In this document: piece by piece, positions 22,150 to 35,469 of the stretch | Position numbering within the stretch: position 1 is the first letter of the stretch | Layout: each line of letters begins with the position of its first letter | Assembly: GCA_028023455.1 (NCBI GenBank) | Contig: JAQFVV010006274.1 | Location: forward strand, 4,836,001-4,900,000 | From: Epiperipatus broadwayi | Taxonomy: Eukaryota > Onychophora > Udeonychophora > Euonychophora > Peripatidae | Reading direction: 5' to 3' | Length of the DNA stretch: 64,000 nt | Program-made: the position numbers and the translations under genes | Notes under the pieces: model-generated | Told to the model about the DNA's origin: nothing | The model's input: the letters and a program-made list of their open reading frames with translations, nothing else | Databases searched by the model: none

Positions 22150-25100
22150 CATCAACCACTATGTTTCTTAACGTTACTGCCATCAATGTTAGAGGCCTCA
22201 ACTCCCTTTATCGGGTCTATGCCATCACTCACAGGCTCCAAAAATTTGATTTTCAAAAAGTATGTCTTGGGAAACAAAACTTCACACACACAAACCACTG
22301 TATACTGGAGCTTACACAACAACTTGGAGCTTATACAACAACTTGGCTCCTTTCACTATGTTCCTAATGTCTCTGCTTCATCAGGCGTTGTTGCTTTCCT
22401 TATTAGTAAACATCTTATCTACACCAATCCAGAACTCTCCACCTTCATCAAAACTTCCTCATGATCAACATTACTTTTGGAAGCTTCTCAATAAATAACA
22501 TCTATCTGTATAAAAAAAGTGAATTTATCTTTGCTCACTCCATATTCAACAAGATTAAGTCTCTTTTATCATCTAATTCTTCTCCAACCTTCCTTCTTGG
22601 CAACTTCAATATGAACTACACTTATTTCAATAATAAATATCTCTATCTTTTCAATAGAATTCTGTTCTCTGGAGAAGGGTGTTTCTCTCCCAATGCATTC
22701 TCTTTTTACACCCAGCACAAAACTTCCTTAATTGATCTTTTTTTTATTTCCCAGAACTTCACTACAACCTCAGTGCTAAACTCCAAGTTGTTCCATTCTC
22801 AGATCACCTAGCCATCCAAGTCTCACTGTCAATTGACCCATCTTTCTCAGCTCAATTTCATCACTCACTAGCAATCAGACTATTAAACAAGATAGTTACT
22901 CTGTCCTCAACCTTCTCAGAAGCTTGAGTCTGTTTCAGAAGATAGAAGTTTTTTCATTACTTCCCACTCAAGCATGGTCACCCTTTGTTGGCATATTCAT
23001 TTCACTCATCAATTCATATACTAGAAGAACTAAACATCCGAAACACTTATTAAAAGACCTAGATAATATTGCCAAAAAGTTAGCTGATCTCTCTTCCTCC
23101 GACACTATCCCACAACTCATCTTAGAACTTAAGTCTCAATACCTTAATAAACAGAAATGCCTTGTACAATACATTGTGACTAAAATCTTTCTTGCAAACT
23201 ATCACAACTGGACATGCAGTTACATCAGGTGGGCCTCGGGCATCTACTTCTGAAACCAATCTCCACAATGCTTGATACAGGACACAACCAATGCACCGGC
23301 CCAACCATGCTGGTTGAAATTCACAACTACTTCTCAGTTACAAATGAGAAGTTTTCAAATTGGAAACATCTGGAAGGAGTCCAAGTCAGACTTTTCTCAC
23401 AACATTACCGAAGCCTTAATCATTCAAAAGTTAAAAGCATTTCCCGAGAGCATACATTCTGGAATCCATAGCATTCTTAGATTTGTCCTCCTTCATTTTT
23501 CCTATTTCACTGCACCAATAGTTTGTCATCTAATAGATCTCCTTGCTCAAGACTTCCACAACATTTAGGACCTGTACGCAGTGGCGATGGTCCCTTTCCT
23601 TAAAAAGCAATTAAATCCCTCTCCATTGTCCAACATCAGGCCAATCTCCATGATTCCCTTGTTAATCAAAATCATAGAGTCTATAATAAAAGATCATATT
23701 CAACAACAAATCTATCTTCATATCTCAAAATTTCAATTTACGCGAAAGGGCCTATCAACCACAGATGCAGTCCAGCACTTCTTTCTCCTCATTGAACACA
23801 CTAGATGCTATAACAAACCCAAACCTATGGTCTTCATCCAGCTTGATTTTTCCTCTACCTTTGATTGTGTTGTACCATCAATTCTGCTCTGAACCCTTCA
23901 GGACTACCAGGTTTCAACTCCTTACATTCACATCATTCGTAATCTTCTACTTAATAGATCTATCTTTACCTCACTTGATAAGTTATCCAATGGCTTCCGA
24001 CCACACCTGGCAATCCCTCAAGGATTACCCCTTAAAAAACTTTTTTTTTAACTTATCTCAATCCACTATTCCAGCAAAGAACCTAAGCTTTCAGACATAT
24101 ATGTCCCAGCTCTCAAACAAACTGTTCATCATATCTCATATGTTGATGACATCTCCGTTTTCCTTCCTGATCAATCTCACCTACCTGCACTATTTCATCT
24201 AATAAACACAATTGTCAACAAACTTAACCTCCACATCAACTTCTCTAAATCCTCAATGTGGAATATTAAGACTGGTCTACCTACTACTTCAATCTTCACA
24301 TCAAATCCTCAACCTTTCTTAGGCATTCCAACTGCCCTATCTCAATCAGCCATCACTAGCAAATCCAAGATATGATATTAAATAAAACCAAGAAAATAGT
24401 TGGTTCGCTAATCAACATTTCCATATCGCTTCCAGGAAAAGTAATACTTCTAAACATCTTGCTCTACTCCAGGCTTAGTTACTACTTCCCCATCATCAAA
24501 CCCATTAAATTCTTTGAAAGAACAATGAACTCTCTCTGCTCAAAATTGCTCTGGATAGGGTAGTTGTCATCAGTATCCTCAAGGCCCAAATGCCTAAAGT
24601 CCAGTCCTCAATGGTTTTGGACTGCATTCGGTCTCAACTTTTATTTACAAAAGTCCATCTCCTTACGGTACTCAACATGTCTGAAGTTGCCACTGCTATC
24701 ACATCCACTGATTATCGATCCTACTGACACACCATCTCCACTCTTATCAAAGTATTACCTTCCACTCAACTCAACCTAGATGGAAAAAGGTCCTTCTGGA
24801 ATACTTGCAGGCTAAAATACTCAACTCAAACTTCACTCCCTACCATGTTAGGTATCACTAATAAAACCTTAATTCATAAAGCAAAGCTTCTCTACATTGA
24901 AGCCAATACTTCATCCTTAAACTTAATTTGGCCTCTCTTCCTACCAGTCATTTCCTGGTTGTCAGCAAAGGTTTTACCAAAATTTCCTCTCAATGCCAAC
25001 TTTGCAAGTTATCTGATAAAACTATTCCACACTTCTTTTACATATACCCTGCCCTTAAGCTAATCAGAGACTTCATCATAGCCAATGTTTCTTTAGACCT

Positions 25101-25432
25101 CAAAGATGCTTTATCGGTACAAAACACACTCAAACAAGGAACTTATGCTGTTATAAGACTGTCCATCTTTCTCACTTTCTCCCTGTGCTTAACTTGGTGT
25201 AAATTAATATTTGGGCACTCTCAAAGCACACCTCAGCTTATTTTCATCAAACTACTCTCACAAGCCAAAACAAGAAACTCCGCACTATCACAAGGATGCC
25301 TCTACAATGATACCTGAGAAAAGATTACCCCACCGTCCGAATAATCAGGTACCTTTCCCTGTTTCTTACATACCCTGGTTGCAAATAACTACAAGCTTCT
25401 GCCAAGCTCAAGTTTTTCTTCTTTCTCATTGA
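22150..25432 (+). pseudogene. LINE ORF2 (endonuclease, reverse transcriptase, C-terminal Cys/His), frameshifted
   Basis: The endonuclease starts near 22161 (NVTAINVRGLNS) and has LLGNFNMNY at about 22600 and a SDHLAIQVSL segment near 22800, typical of the endonuclease/phosphatase fold. RT blocks follow: KIIESIIKDHIQQQI (about 23670), QLDFSSTFDCV (about 23845), HHISYVDDISVFLPD with YVDD at 24139-24150, LHINFSKSSMWNI, and PQPFLGIP then SLPGKVILLN (about 24310-24450). A Cys/His segment CQLCKLSDKTIPH (about 24995) corresponds to PLCKTQEDTFDHIIKSCP in the copy at 50.4 kb. The protein would nick DNA and copy LINE RNA at the target. Many small indels and stops break it; the active-site box is intact. 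Confidence 0.85.
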
Positions 25433-25469
25433 TAATTAAATAGCCTCAAGGTTCAAACTTGTATTCTAT

Positions 25470-25502
25470 AGTCTAATAAAGTTTATTTTAAAAAAAACAA
25501 AC
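25470..25502 (+). terminator. LINE 3' end: AATAAA-type signal and A-rich tail
   Basis: gtctaataaagtttatttta runs into aaaaaacaaacaaaca. The homologous end of the truncated copy reads taataaagttatttttg on the minus strand near 49952-49975, which supports this as the element's 3' terminus. Confidence 0.7.
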
Positions 25503-28500
25503 AAACATAAATGAATGTTAGTAGATATTAGTGTTTATTTCCAGTAAATAAAGTTATAGATACCTAACTAATACATATGTTAAATCTCACTGCTGAACTA
25601 ATACGTAAGTACCTTTTCTTCTATTGATTGGAGATTTTACTTTTTGGTTTCTTGTTCTTGTTATTAATTAAAAGATTTATCTGGTGATTCAATTAAGAAA
25701 AAAATAAATAAGAAAAAAACCAAGTTGACAAAATTTTCTTTTCATGTCTAGTGTTATAGGTAAGGTTTTAAAACTAAAGTCAGAGATTTTGGATTATTGT
25801 TTGGTCAGAGGAAAAAAGACAAGCCTTGTTGGTGGGAAAAGTTAGTTGTAAGCCTCTGACATAAAAGACTTTGGACTGATGGTGAGAATTATACAAATAT
25901 ACTTACATTGCAGAGTGCAAAATGGAATAAACATCATAATTGTGTGACTTGCCAATTATTACACTGTCAAAATGTTGATGGATAATTTGATCAAAGAAAA
26001 CCACATGGAAAAGTAACCATCTTCAGAGTACACTAGTTCCTCCTCATCATCATGTGAACCCTTACATGATTGCTGATTGCCAATGCCTCCTATTAAGAAA
26101 AATAGATACTGTGAAGATGTCTAAATCAAAATCCTTAAACCTTGTCTTTATAATTTTGTACATGAAGAAGATGCTTTAAGCCTTGAACTGGTTGTAAGTT
26201 TTTTTTAAAAAAAAAGAAAAATCATAATAGATTGAAACTCAATAAACAGATATTTCTTTGTCCTTGTAAATTAAAACTATACATCCTGGGAAGTAAGACT
26301 AATATTTTTTTTTTGTACAATTAATGAATTAACCTATATGTATATATAAGTATGTGTGCATATGGAATAATAGTTTTATTTTAAACATATTTAATATATG
26401 ATAGTGAGTTAACTTTTATACATATATTAATACAATTGATGAATTAATCCTTACATAAATATAAGTATGTGCACATATGACGAATTATTTTATTTTTGTT
26501 TATTGAAATGTTTAATCTTTAAATTTTTTTTTCTTAAGTATAAATACAATTCTTTTAAATACATAGGTATCTGTGTATAGAGTGATCCCTTATGATTTTT
26601 TTAAAATTGAAATTTGCTTTTAGATTTAATTGTCTTTATTACTTTTTGTAAAAATAATCTATATATGTGAATATAACCATATATCTCTATGTAAGTCTAA
26701 AAAAAGGAAGGAGGGGTTTTCACTTATTTCTATCTAAATATTGCATTTTTACTTTGTTATTTTAGATTGAGATTACAAAGTTTTATTAATATTAATAAAT
26801 TAAATTAAATTGAAATCAACACTTGGTATACAATTTATCTTCTCATCTCATTCCATAGCAAATCTAAATTACTTTGATTTTTTTTTTTTTAACTCTATGC
26901 TACTTACCTTGAGAAATTAAATACTGAATTTGAATCTGTGGATGCCTCTATAAAGATCTTATCTTTATAAAGTGTTCTTTCTACAAAAGTGGCATGTAAG
27001 ACTCATATGATTTACGCTTTATAAAAGTGCTTTATCCAATGGCAGGCGCGGTCAATCCTTATAAATATTAATACCAAAAGAAAATCAAGAAACATGATTA
27101 ATGATTATTAGTTTGATTCCCATTTTTAAAAATAATAAATATTATTATCAATGTGTGTGTGTTTAATTTATTAGTCTTGAAATAATACCATATGTGAATT
27201 ATGTACAGGTCATTAAACTGATTTGTGTGTATCACATGTATGGCTTGTAGTATTTTGCTTGAATAAGTAAATTAGTAATATAGAATTCACTGTATAAAAA
27301 TTTGTAGTACTCTATGTAATACCAATAATTATGTGCTTTTTAACGCGCTCGTTAAAGAAGTTGTGTTTATTAATAATTTATTTAAAGCTTAGCTGTGTGC
27401 GGTTGATAGTGATGAGGGGGGTATTTAAGTAGGGATTAAATTAGATATGTAGGATAGAATGTATTAAAAAAAGGGGTAGGTTCCCAGTGCAATATAGATT
27501 AAAATGTATAAAAATTTATAGTGCTAAATATTTTATGTAATGTTTTAAAGCTAACTCATTGAAACTAATTACATATAATTGAAATACCTTCTATCTACAG
27601 CATATGATAATACATATTAAAGGAAAAGATGATATCATTTCTTTACCCATTTCCTCCTTTTATCTGAAGGATTGTCAGCAATGCTTTTTCTATAAAAAAT
27701 GAATTTTTCAATGAATCAGAAGTTTATTTCTAAATATTTTTATATCTGATTGACATATGTATTTGGCTAGTTTTGAAGTTCTTTTGTTTTAATCTTGTCA
27801 ATGATAATTTAAACACTAATTTTATATAATTTATAAGAATTAAAAGTGCTAAATATTTTATGTTGTGCCAACTAGTTACAGCATACTTGTCAAATACATA
27901 AAACATGTCTAAAAATATTTAGAAATTTGATTGAAAAACTAAAAAAATATTACCCTCTTTCAGCTTTAAAATGCATTGTCATATGTTGTAACTAGAGGAC
28001 ACTCCAATTACATATAGACAGTAGCAATGTGTCAATCTCAAAGCATTATATATGTGTTAACATATATAATTGTAAGATTTTTTTTTAAAAAAAAAATGAT
28101 TTCAGTAGTAATCAAATTTTCTAATTTCTGATTGTAAAAAAAATAATTATTAAATTTAAATAAGTAAAAAATTTACCTTAGTAACTAATATATTATTGCC
28201 TTTGTTTTTAACGTAAGTCCCCACGTTGAAATTTGATTTCTCTACTTTTAGCTTTGGAATCTTAGCTGAAACTTTCACTAAAAAATACATAATAGTCAAC
28301 ACTCTTGATTTGTAGAGAGAAGCGATAGATATTAAATTTTAAAACAAGTAAGTAAATACTGTCTTTATACACACTAAATTAATTCAATAAAAAAATAAAC
28401 TTGATAAAATTTATTTAATAAAAAAAGAAGAAAATTAAAGATAATATAAATAAAAAAAAAAAACAAGAAAAAAAGAAATACACTGAATAAAAAGAAACTA

Positions 28501-29351
28501 TGTTTGAAACTAAGTAAAATCCTCTTCATCTCAATTCTACATATAATCACTTCCCTATTTTTTTTTTAAAAAAAAGAAAGAAAAAATAAATAATATACAA
28601 GCAAATACATTATACAATTTAAGTGGAAAATGGACATATATTTTAACTATTTAAAAATTAGCATTAATACAAGTATGTGCACATGTAACATTCTAATGGT
28701 TTCCACTAAAATGGATAATATAACTAACAGATAAATAATGTTTAAAAGTGTTTCATATTAACTTTGGTAAAAATCTTTTGTAATAAAAAATGAGAAAAAA
28801 AACGCTCTTATGTTTACATATTTTATTGTTAGTAGTTCTATCATTTATTGTCATTCCTTTAACATTAATTTATCCAAGCATCTCAAACTTGGAACTACAT
28901 CATAAAATAATAAAGACACATACATTATTAAAACACAATTATACACATTAATTATTCTATACATTTAACAACTCTTTACTTCATATATCATTAATAAAAT
29001 TAAAATAAATATGGCATGGATTAGACTTACCTATGACATTATAAACATAAAAAACGTACTTTCATTTTATAATTATTAATTTATTGCTTCATTCCTAGAA
29101 GTCTTTTGTCAGCAAAATTCAAATAAAAATTCAATAATTTTCATTTGAAAGATAAATAAAACTGATTTCTTTCTTTCAAAAAAAAAAAAAATATTGCTAT
29201 GAAATAATTTATTTGACATTTCTTTAGGTCTTATCATTAGTTTTTTATACTAACTAATTAAAATCACATCCGATAAGTAAATAATCATAAGACCATGACT
29301 ATTATTATTAGAGGCATCTCTAGTTATCATTGTTTGACTATTCATAAAATT
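25503..29351. other. A+T-rich intergenic DNA, no gene
   Basis: Nearly 4 kb of A/T-rich sequence with A-runs and a short (GT)n at 27152-27161. The phrase agtgctaaatattttatg occurs at about 27518 and 27845, a weak dispersed repeat. Nothing else could be supported. Confidence 0.55.
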
Positions 29352-29649
29352 TTCAACATATATAACAGTTGGGGTAGTTTGGAGTCTTACCGTATCTGCA
29401 GTACAGGATGCCACCAGATCACTCGAACCTGGAATATTTATATAGTAGGCAGATATGTATTGTTAAGATCCAATTTTATGTTTTATTAAGGTTATATATT
29501 GACTGTTAGCCCTTGCCACTAGCTCAAGAAGTAGCAGAGGTTTAAAATATATTTATTAAAATATATTTTTAATAAAGATAAAAACAAAACAAAACTAAAC
29601 CACTGCCAGTACTAATAACACAATAAGATTTCATTCATGTATATAGATA
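29352..29649 (-). repeat. ~280-bp repeat with a primer-binding-site-like junction, copy A
   Basis: It is the reverse complement of 32375-32640. On the minus strand it carries tggtggcatcctg (29404-29416), which aligns with tggcgccctg in the partner at 32580-32590. Shared flanks include cagatacgg/ccgtatctg, ttgctactagctcaagtaga-like text and attttattcatg. It abuts the gypsy LTR at 29650. This may be the tail of an LTR plus its junction, or a short independent repeat. Confidence 0.65.
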
Positions 29650-30487
29650 GTAATGGTACGCACCCTCTCAACGAGTTAAGTTAAGGCAGTATCAGATTTA
29701 AGGTTTTCATATAGAATGCCATAAATGATGTGATTTAATTTTGATATAACACTACATCTATTTCAAATAAATAATTTATTATTAGATTATTAATATAAAT
29801 TATATCTAAACCACATTAGATCAACTTCACCTTAATAGATTTAACTATTAGACTCGGATTTCAAACTCAGGGAAATTTAACAATTGACTCTCTTCAGGGG
29901 TTCCTATCAATATACTAGAGTAATAATAATAAATTTCATTAATTCTTTAAAATGGATTTAATGAAGCTAATATAAGAATCAACAATGATTATATATTAAA
30001 TGTTTGATCTTATAAAAATCAAATAAATAAATAAAATAAAGACTTCATTTAGTTTAATATAAAACATAATAATTATTTATTTAACAAATAAATAAATTAA
30101 ACTTTATAATATATATAAAAAATATTTATATATCTACTATCTTATATTTTAAATATAAATATATTGTATGTACCCATGGTAGATATATTTTTTAATTTAT
30201 AACACTACATGATTTTATAATTTATATAAAATATATATATTTAAATATTACGACTACTATATTAAAAATATTATATAATAATTAGATTATGCAAATAATC
30301 TAATTATTTGTATATAATGTTTTCATCTGTTAAAATGATTCTATGGAATTAGGATCATTAATTATAAAAAATATATAAATATATTTCATACCAATGTTAA
30401 TCATTTATCCAACTATAATAAACAATGGGTATTAGACTATTTGAATTAGTACAAACAAAGCAATGTCATGTCATAATATATATATAT

Positions 30488-32374
30488 TGTAACGGGATAT
30501 ATATATGCGTTACATTTAAATTTTAATACTTAGCTTTTTTGTAAATATCTAATACTGAATTTACAGCACAAACGTTCAAAATGCACAAATACGAATAATT
30601 AATTTATTAATGTTTGATTTAAATATTAAAATAAGCTTTAAAAAAATTATAGAATTGAAACAAAGATTCTAATCTTTAAATAAAGTATAAAATAAAAACC
30701 TTTTTAATAATAGCGAAGATTTTTTAATTTTTAAATATAAAAATTACAAACAGATCCTTAGGGCAAAATGACAATTAAAAAGATGATTACGAAATAGATA
30801 AGAGTCTAGAAATAGAAACAAAAGACTTGCTTTTCCCGCCCAAAGATATGGACACAGACCTCAGTGGAAAAATTTACTTAGCCATAAACCCAAAATCTAC
30901 TTGGCCACAAACTGAATTAACCAATAAAATAGAGATATGGAATATGTTTGATGAATCCTGCATTCCAGAGATAAGGTCCCTGAGGCTTATAAAAAGAAAT
31001 CCAAAAGAAATAATTAATTAGAGAGATAATTAGAATTTTTGAATTCGTTTCATTGTTGCTGAAAAATTAAAATAAATATTGTCACTGTTACCAAAAATGT
31101 AATCTGTTTCATCGCTTCCTTCGGTTCGGCTGGCTGAAGGCAGCCTTCATCTCCACAGATCCCAGGATCGAACCACTGGAACCATCTTCATAAAATGTCT
31201 TCAGAAATCGTCATAAGTCTTCATAGATCTTCGTCACGAAGGAATGAGCTCAGACAAAAGAAAGTATAATTTATAAATAATTGAAATATGAAATATAAAC
31301 TCTTAAATTTAAAATCTTCGAACTTTATTTGTTTCTAAAAATGAACTATAAACTTTCTTTCCTGAACAAATCTGAACTCTATCTTTTATAAACTTTGCCA
31401 TTTTAAACTCTGATCAAAAGTTAATGTAATCTCTTAAAATATATATTGTTTTTTTTATTCATGTTTAATATCTGTTTGTAATGGGGCGGGGGTTTGCTAT
31501 TGCAAACGAATTTAAAGATGAAAATGCTTACCGTTATTTGTGCATTATTGAATTAAAAAAAGAAAAGTAGGTTAAATAATATTTGTAGTAAGAAAATAAA
31601 TTAAATATAATGCTCATTTTAAAATGATTTTAAAACCTTAAAGTAAAGATTTTTTTTTTTTAGAATTAAATTAATAAAATGATTTAAATGTTAGTTAAGT
31701 ATAGATGGCTGCTAGATGCGTTTAAATGTGTTAGTTTTAAAGGGGGTTTTGATTTTGGACTATTTGTTTCGTAGTTGTGTCAATGCTGGTGGAGAGATAT
31801 ATGGAAGTTCATATCAATGTAATGTGAAGTGTGTTGGCACCTAGGGCAAAAAGTCCAACTGAATGCATGACCCCAAAGAGATAGTCATATCGTTGAAATG
31901 GATGCAGACGTATTTCCTGCACCATTGACCCATTCCAGCTCTATGGATTGGGAGGATAAGCATGGCAAGATAGACCACTCCCCCCATCCATACGAAGCGT
32001 TATTCTTATTATATTACATGCATGATTCCTTAGCCAGATAGAAGTACATTCCTATACTGTTTGAAGCTCATGTTTTCTCCAATAATATCATGCTGTTCAG
32101 ATGCACATTCCTGTCGGCGTGATTCTATGCTAACATGTTCACATTGCATTGGTTGCTGATATATATCTGGAAGCGAGCGTTGGTGTGGCTGCGGACTTTT
32201 AGCCTGGAATCAAATGTTTGAAAGTCTTTTAAGTGCATCGTCTGGGTAGCTCATCTACACTCAACATTTCTGAGATTAAAAATAAAATTTAAAGCAAATA
32301 AAAATAATAGTAAATAATAGTGAAACAAACAAATTTTTTTTATATAATTATTTTTCAAGTTTTGTGTGTCGTCA
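30488..32374 (-). mobile_element. ~1.9-kb repeat with terminal hairpin, copy 1, nested in the LTR
   Basis: It is the reverse complement of 42929-44768. On the minus strand it starts tgacgacacacaaaacttg and ends with a hairpin whose arms are tgtaacg and cgttaca (30488-30514), then (TA)n. The paralogous LTR at about 41690 lacks it. On the minus strand near 31095, gattacatttttggtaacag resembles an LTR end plus primer-binding site, so this could be a 1.27-kb LTR plus leader, or a solo repeat with TG..CA ends. The 64-codon plus-strand frame at 30827-31021 is not conserved in copy 2 and is rejected as a gene. Confidence 0.7.
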
Positions 32375-32640
32375 CTTATATATATATATGCATGAATAAA
32401 ATCTTTTTTTGTTATTAATACTGACAGTGATTGCTTTTATTCTTTATTATTAAAAATATATTTTAATAAATATATATGTTTCTGTGTCTACTTGAGCTAG
32501 TAGCAAGGGCTGGTGGTCGTGATCTTAACAGCGTGTATCTGCCTACTCTATAAATTTTCTAGGTTCTAAGTAGCCTAGATGGCGCCCTGTTTGGCAGATA
32601 CGGTATAACTGTTAGCTCCAACCACCCCGACCATTGTAAT
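32375..32640 (+). repeat. ~265-bp repeat with tggcgccctg junction, copy B
   Basis: It is the inverted partner of 29352-29649 and contains atggcgccctgtttggcaga at 32579-32598. It lies between the hairpin-ended element and the resumed LTR, so it entered the LTR together with, or next to, that element. Confidence 0.65.
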
Positions 32641-33826
32641 ATATATATAAATTAAAGAATAATTTAATTTCTTACCTCTAAGTTTACTCTATCCCTTTTA
32701 TACTTATATACCTTTCCCATGTTAATATTTCTTATCCCATACTAAATTTTTATTAAATATATAAAAAAATATTTTAAATTATTAATCTTCTCTTCTTATT
32801 CATTTCTTTAATGAAATGAATTCAATGATAAGAAAATGAGATTGATGTTCACCAATTATAATTTTTAAAAATTAAATGGTATTTATAAAAGTTAATGCAA
32901 TAGTCCTAGATGTTCCTGGAATCCGTGAATGAAAATCCTTCAAAGATACAATTCTTAATTCCTTAGTTGTTATGCAGTGAAGAAGATAATATGAGATCTC
33001 AAGTTGACATTTAATTTCCTCCTTGCATATATATAGATAGCTTCTTTTATACACAGTTCTTTTATTAACAATTATAATTCCATTTAGAAGTAGCTTATAT
33101 ATAATTTTAAAGGCATTTGGCAAAAGTTGTTATTCACACACACACACATATATATATTTGACTAGACAAGCACATTTTATATATCCTACAATAAAACTGG
33201 TGTTTTATTGTTTCTTGTAATGTAAAGTTCATTAATTTAATTTACTTGAAGTTTTTATAAAAATGTTTATAAAAACAATCTTTATATTTAGAACAGCAAT
33301 AAAAACATCCTTATAGAATACAAAAAATCTATTCAAATTAAATAATTTAGAAATTACTTTTATTTAAGAAATATTACAAGTTTCTTCTAATAAGATTTCT
33401 TATTAAACCATTGAAAAATATAATTTTATCCTACACACTGTTCTTTACATCAAACACAGTATAAGTCCTTGTGAGGATATTGCTGAAAATATAGAATCTT
33501 CAATCTTCTAATAAAATATTTGATTTTTTTCTATTTATAATTACATGAGCTTGCTAATGCATATCATATTATACATTGTGATATTACAATTCTATATTAA
33601 ATCATTAAGTTAATTTCATTTTCTTTAATGCATTGTTAAATTGCATGTCTTAGAGGTCATCACCTTGTCAACTGATGCTATTAATGAATTAGTATTTCAA
33701 TAATGGTTCTTCATTTTAAAAATGAAAAATTCTAATTCACTATATATTATATTTATTCTCATAAATATAATAGAAATAAAAATATAATGTATACATATGT
33801 ATGTATGAGTAATGTATGCTGGTACA

Positions 33827-33839
33827 TTTCCCCTCAACT
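33827..33839 (-). promoter_or_regulatory. Polypurine tract next to the 3' LTR
   Basis: On the minus strand agttgaggggaaa sits directly before the LTR start tgtaccagc. A purine-rich tract at this place is the usual primer site for plus-strand DNA synthesis in LTR elements. Its position independently supports the LTR boundary. Confidence 0.65.
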
Positions 33840-34824
33840 AAAGAGGATTAAAATTAACTAACATTTTATTTTAATTCTTCATCTTTATTATCATTTATGC
33901 ATTATTACAATACATTTTTTTTTAAATTTTTCCCTCGACTTAAGATTTTAAATTCTTAATCAATTATTAGAGGGAAAAAAGATTATTAATTATTATATTT
34001 AATAATAAATAAATTGCTTTATGGGCAATTGGGTTCTTATTTTTTATATCTTAAATATGATACATCTCATATAATTTGTTTTGATCAAGTCATAGATTAA
34101 ATGTAATATCATTTCTATAATATCACCATTTATCCTGACTATTTTATTTTAGAATTATTACCTATTAAAGTTAAATAATTTAATAATACTTTATTATGTA
34201 AAAAATCATTATATAGATTACTTTCTTTTTATTCACTTCTTTCAATCAATTTCCATATAATGTATACTTATCAATATACTAAGTATTTGGAATGGTATAT
34301 CAAAATAATTATATGGTAGAAAACCTGATTATTTTGTAACTAAGGTTTAATTAGTTAATTCATAAGGGTTTTATGTATAAATCAATTTAAAGTGCCAATC
34401 CTGCTCCTTTTTAAGACTTACTAGACACTGACATTCAATAAATGAATACACATAAACTTATTTAAAGGTACAAATCCTGCTCCTTAAATTTTGAGATTTA
34501 CTAGATTATCTTTAGCAACCAATAAACATATCAGTTGAAATTCATTTGTGAACTTGCCAACCTATAAAGTAACCAGTCTTCTGTTTCTATATTAATATGA
34601 TCCAGCCTAGCTTTTTATTTTTATAGACGAATATATAAATTTTTTTAGACACAATTATAGATAGTATTTCCTTCTCTTTCATAGCTTAATTCTTTACATT
34701 TCTTCATTATAATCCTAATAATTATTACATAATTTAGGTATTGCATAACTTATGGTAATTGATTATTTAAGAAAATTATATTTTTCCTCGATAGGGCTTT
34801 AATATATGAATAAATTATAATTTA
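33840..34824. other. Residual internal region of the gypsy-type element
   Basis: A+T-rich, no pol motifs recognised. Two further minus-strand purine runs (ctcgagg-like text at about 34785-34795, and tcgagggaaaaa at about 33930-33945) resemble the polypurine tract and may be duplicated relics. RT, RNase H and integrase would normally occupy several kilobases here. Confidence 0.45.
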
Positions 34825-35310
34825 TTAACATATATCACTATCAATCAAATTTGATTCAGTGATTTTCGATTTTACAAGTGTTTCTGATATATTTAACATC
34901 ATACGACCAATTTCAAATAAATCATACTTTGGAGATGTCATCTTTAAAACTTCATCACCTACATTAACTATCTTATTTTTAAAATCAATCAAACATTTGT
35001 TCAGATGTAAAAAGTCTACTCCCAATGTCATTTCATGAATGAGCCCAGTTAATATCAAAAAGACACGATAAATACATGTTTGATTAATAGTCAGTTTGAT
35101 CCAGATTTGTTTTTGAATTAATTTTTGCTCTTTTATTGTTAGCTAGGGTAATCTGTACTGATTTTAGAGGTAAGGTTTTAATATATAGATTTTTATCCAT
35201 CAACCTTTTATTAAACTCCTCAGATATTACAGATATTTGGCTACCACTATCTAATAAGGCTCTAATTTGCAAATCTTCAACACAATATTGTGCCGGTCAA
35301 AACATGTTTA
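34825..35310 (-). pseudogene. Retropepsin-type aspartic protease fragment of the gypsy-type element
   Basis: On the minus strand the frame from about 35300 reads LQIRALLDSGSQISVISEEF. The catalytic D-S-G follows a hydrophobic strand, as in Ty3/gypsy proteases. A frameshift near 35070 leads into a second frame with EMTLGVDFLHLNKCLIDF, matching the 'ILGxDFL' flap/helix region of such proteases. The enzyme would process Gag-Pol by acting as a dimer. A stop and frameshift make it inactive. It lies downstream of gag on the same strand, as expected. Confidence 0.8.
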
Positions 35311-35334
35311 TCCATCTAACATGAGCTGGAACTC

Positions 35335-35435
35335 ACAAAATGTACTTCAAACCCAGTCAAGCCCAAGATTTAGGTCAGGGACCAGCCTGGATTTGAACCC
35401 ACTCTCTAAGCCCCAGATCAAACACCTAATGAATA
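35335..35435 (-). other. Possible tRNA-derived SINE fragment
   Basis: The minus strand has gagagtgggttcaaatccag, a good polymerase III B box (GGTTCAAATCC), preceded by ttaggtgtttgatctggggc. A related phrase, attaggtgcctgaccctag, occurs on the minus strand at 48607-48626. No complete SINE or A-rich tail is visible. Confidence 0.3.
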
Positions 35436-35469
35436 ACATAATAGTGATGGTGCATGAGAATTAATTTTA

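Larger units (their letters stand above)
20201..25502 (+). mobile_element. Nearly full-length two-ORF LINE (L1-like layout), inactivated by frameshifts
   Basis: In order on the plus strand: 5' region with a duplicated tagtggaaga motif (about 20208 and 20320); ORF1 with a C-terminal CCHC zinc knuckle (20361-21620); ORF2 with endonuclease, RT and a C-terminal Cys/His segment (22150-25432); and a 3' end with aataaag then an A-rich tail (25476-25502). The total of ~5.1-5.3 kb suits such elements. Frames are short, but meaning carries across frames, so a full-length copy decayed in place by small indels. The segment 50133-51298 (minus) is a 5'-truncated relative. No target duplication is visible. 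Confidence 0.85.
29650..33826 (-). repeat. 3' LTR of the gypsy-type element, with nested insertion
   Basis: It aligns to 40980-42917 from catcctatcaacgag-like text at its left end to gtaatgtatgctgg at its right. Relative to that copy it carries an extra block at about 30479-32640 between tcatgtcata and tatataaattaaag. It also has its own sequence at 29815-30110, where the other LTR has a different insert. The 83-codon frame at 32872-33123 has an 84-codon counterpart in the other LTR (41931-42185); it is LTR sequence, not a separate gene. Confidence 0.75.

Noticed and set aside
30827-31021. 64-codon frame in the hairpin-ended repeat
   Set aside because: The matching region of the second copy is interrupted, so the frame is not conserved.
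32872-33123. 83-codon minus-strand frame with an 84-codon counterpart at 41931-42185
   Set aside because: The pair reflects the two LTRs of one element. Conservation follows LTR duplication, and the differences do not favour codon positions enough to argue for a protein.
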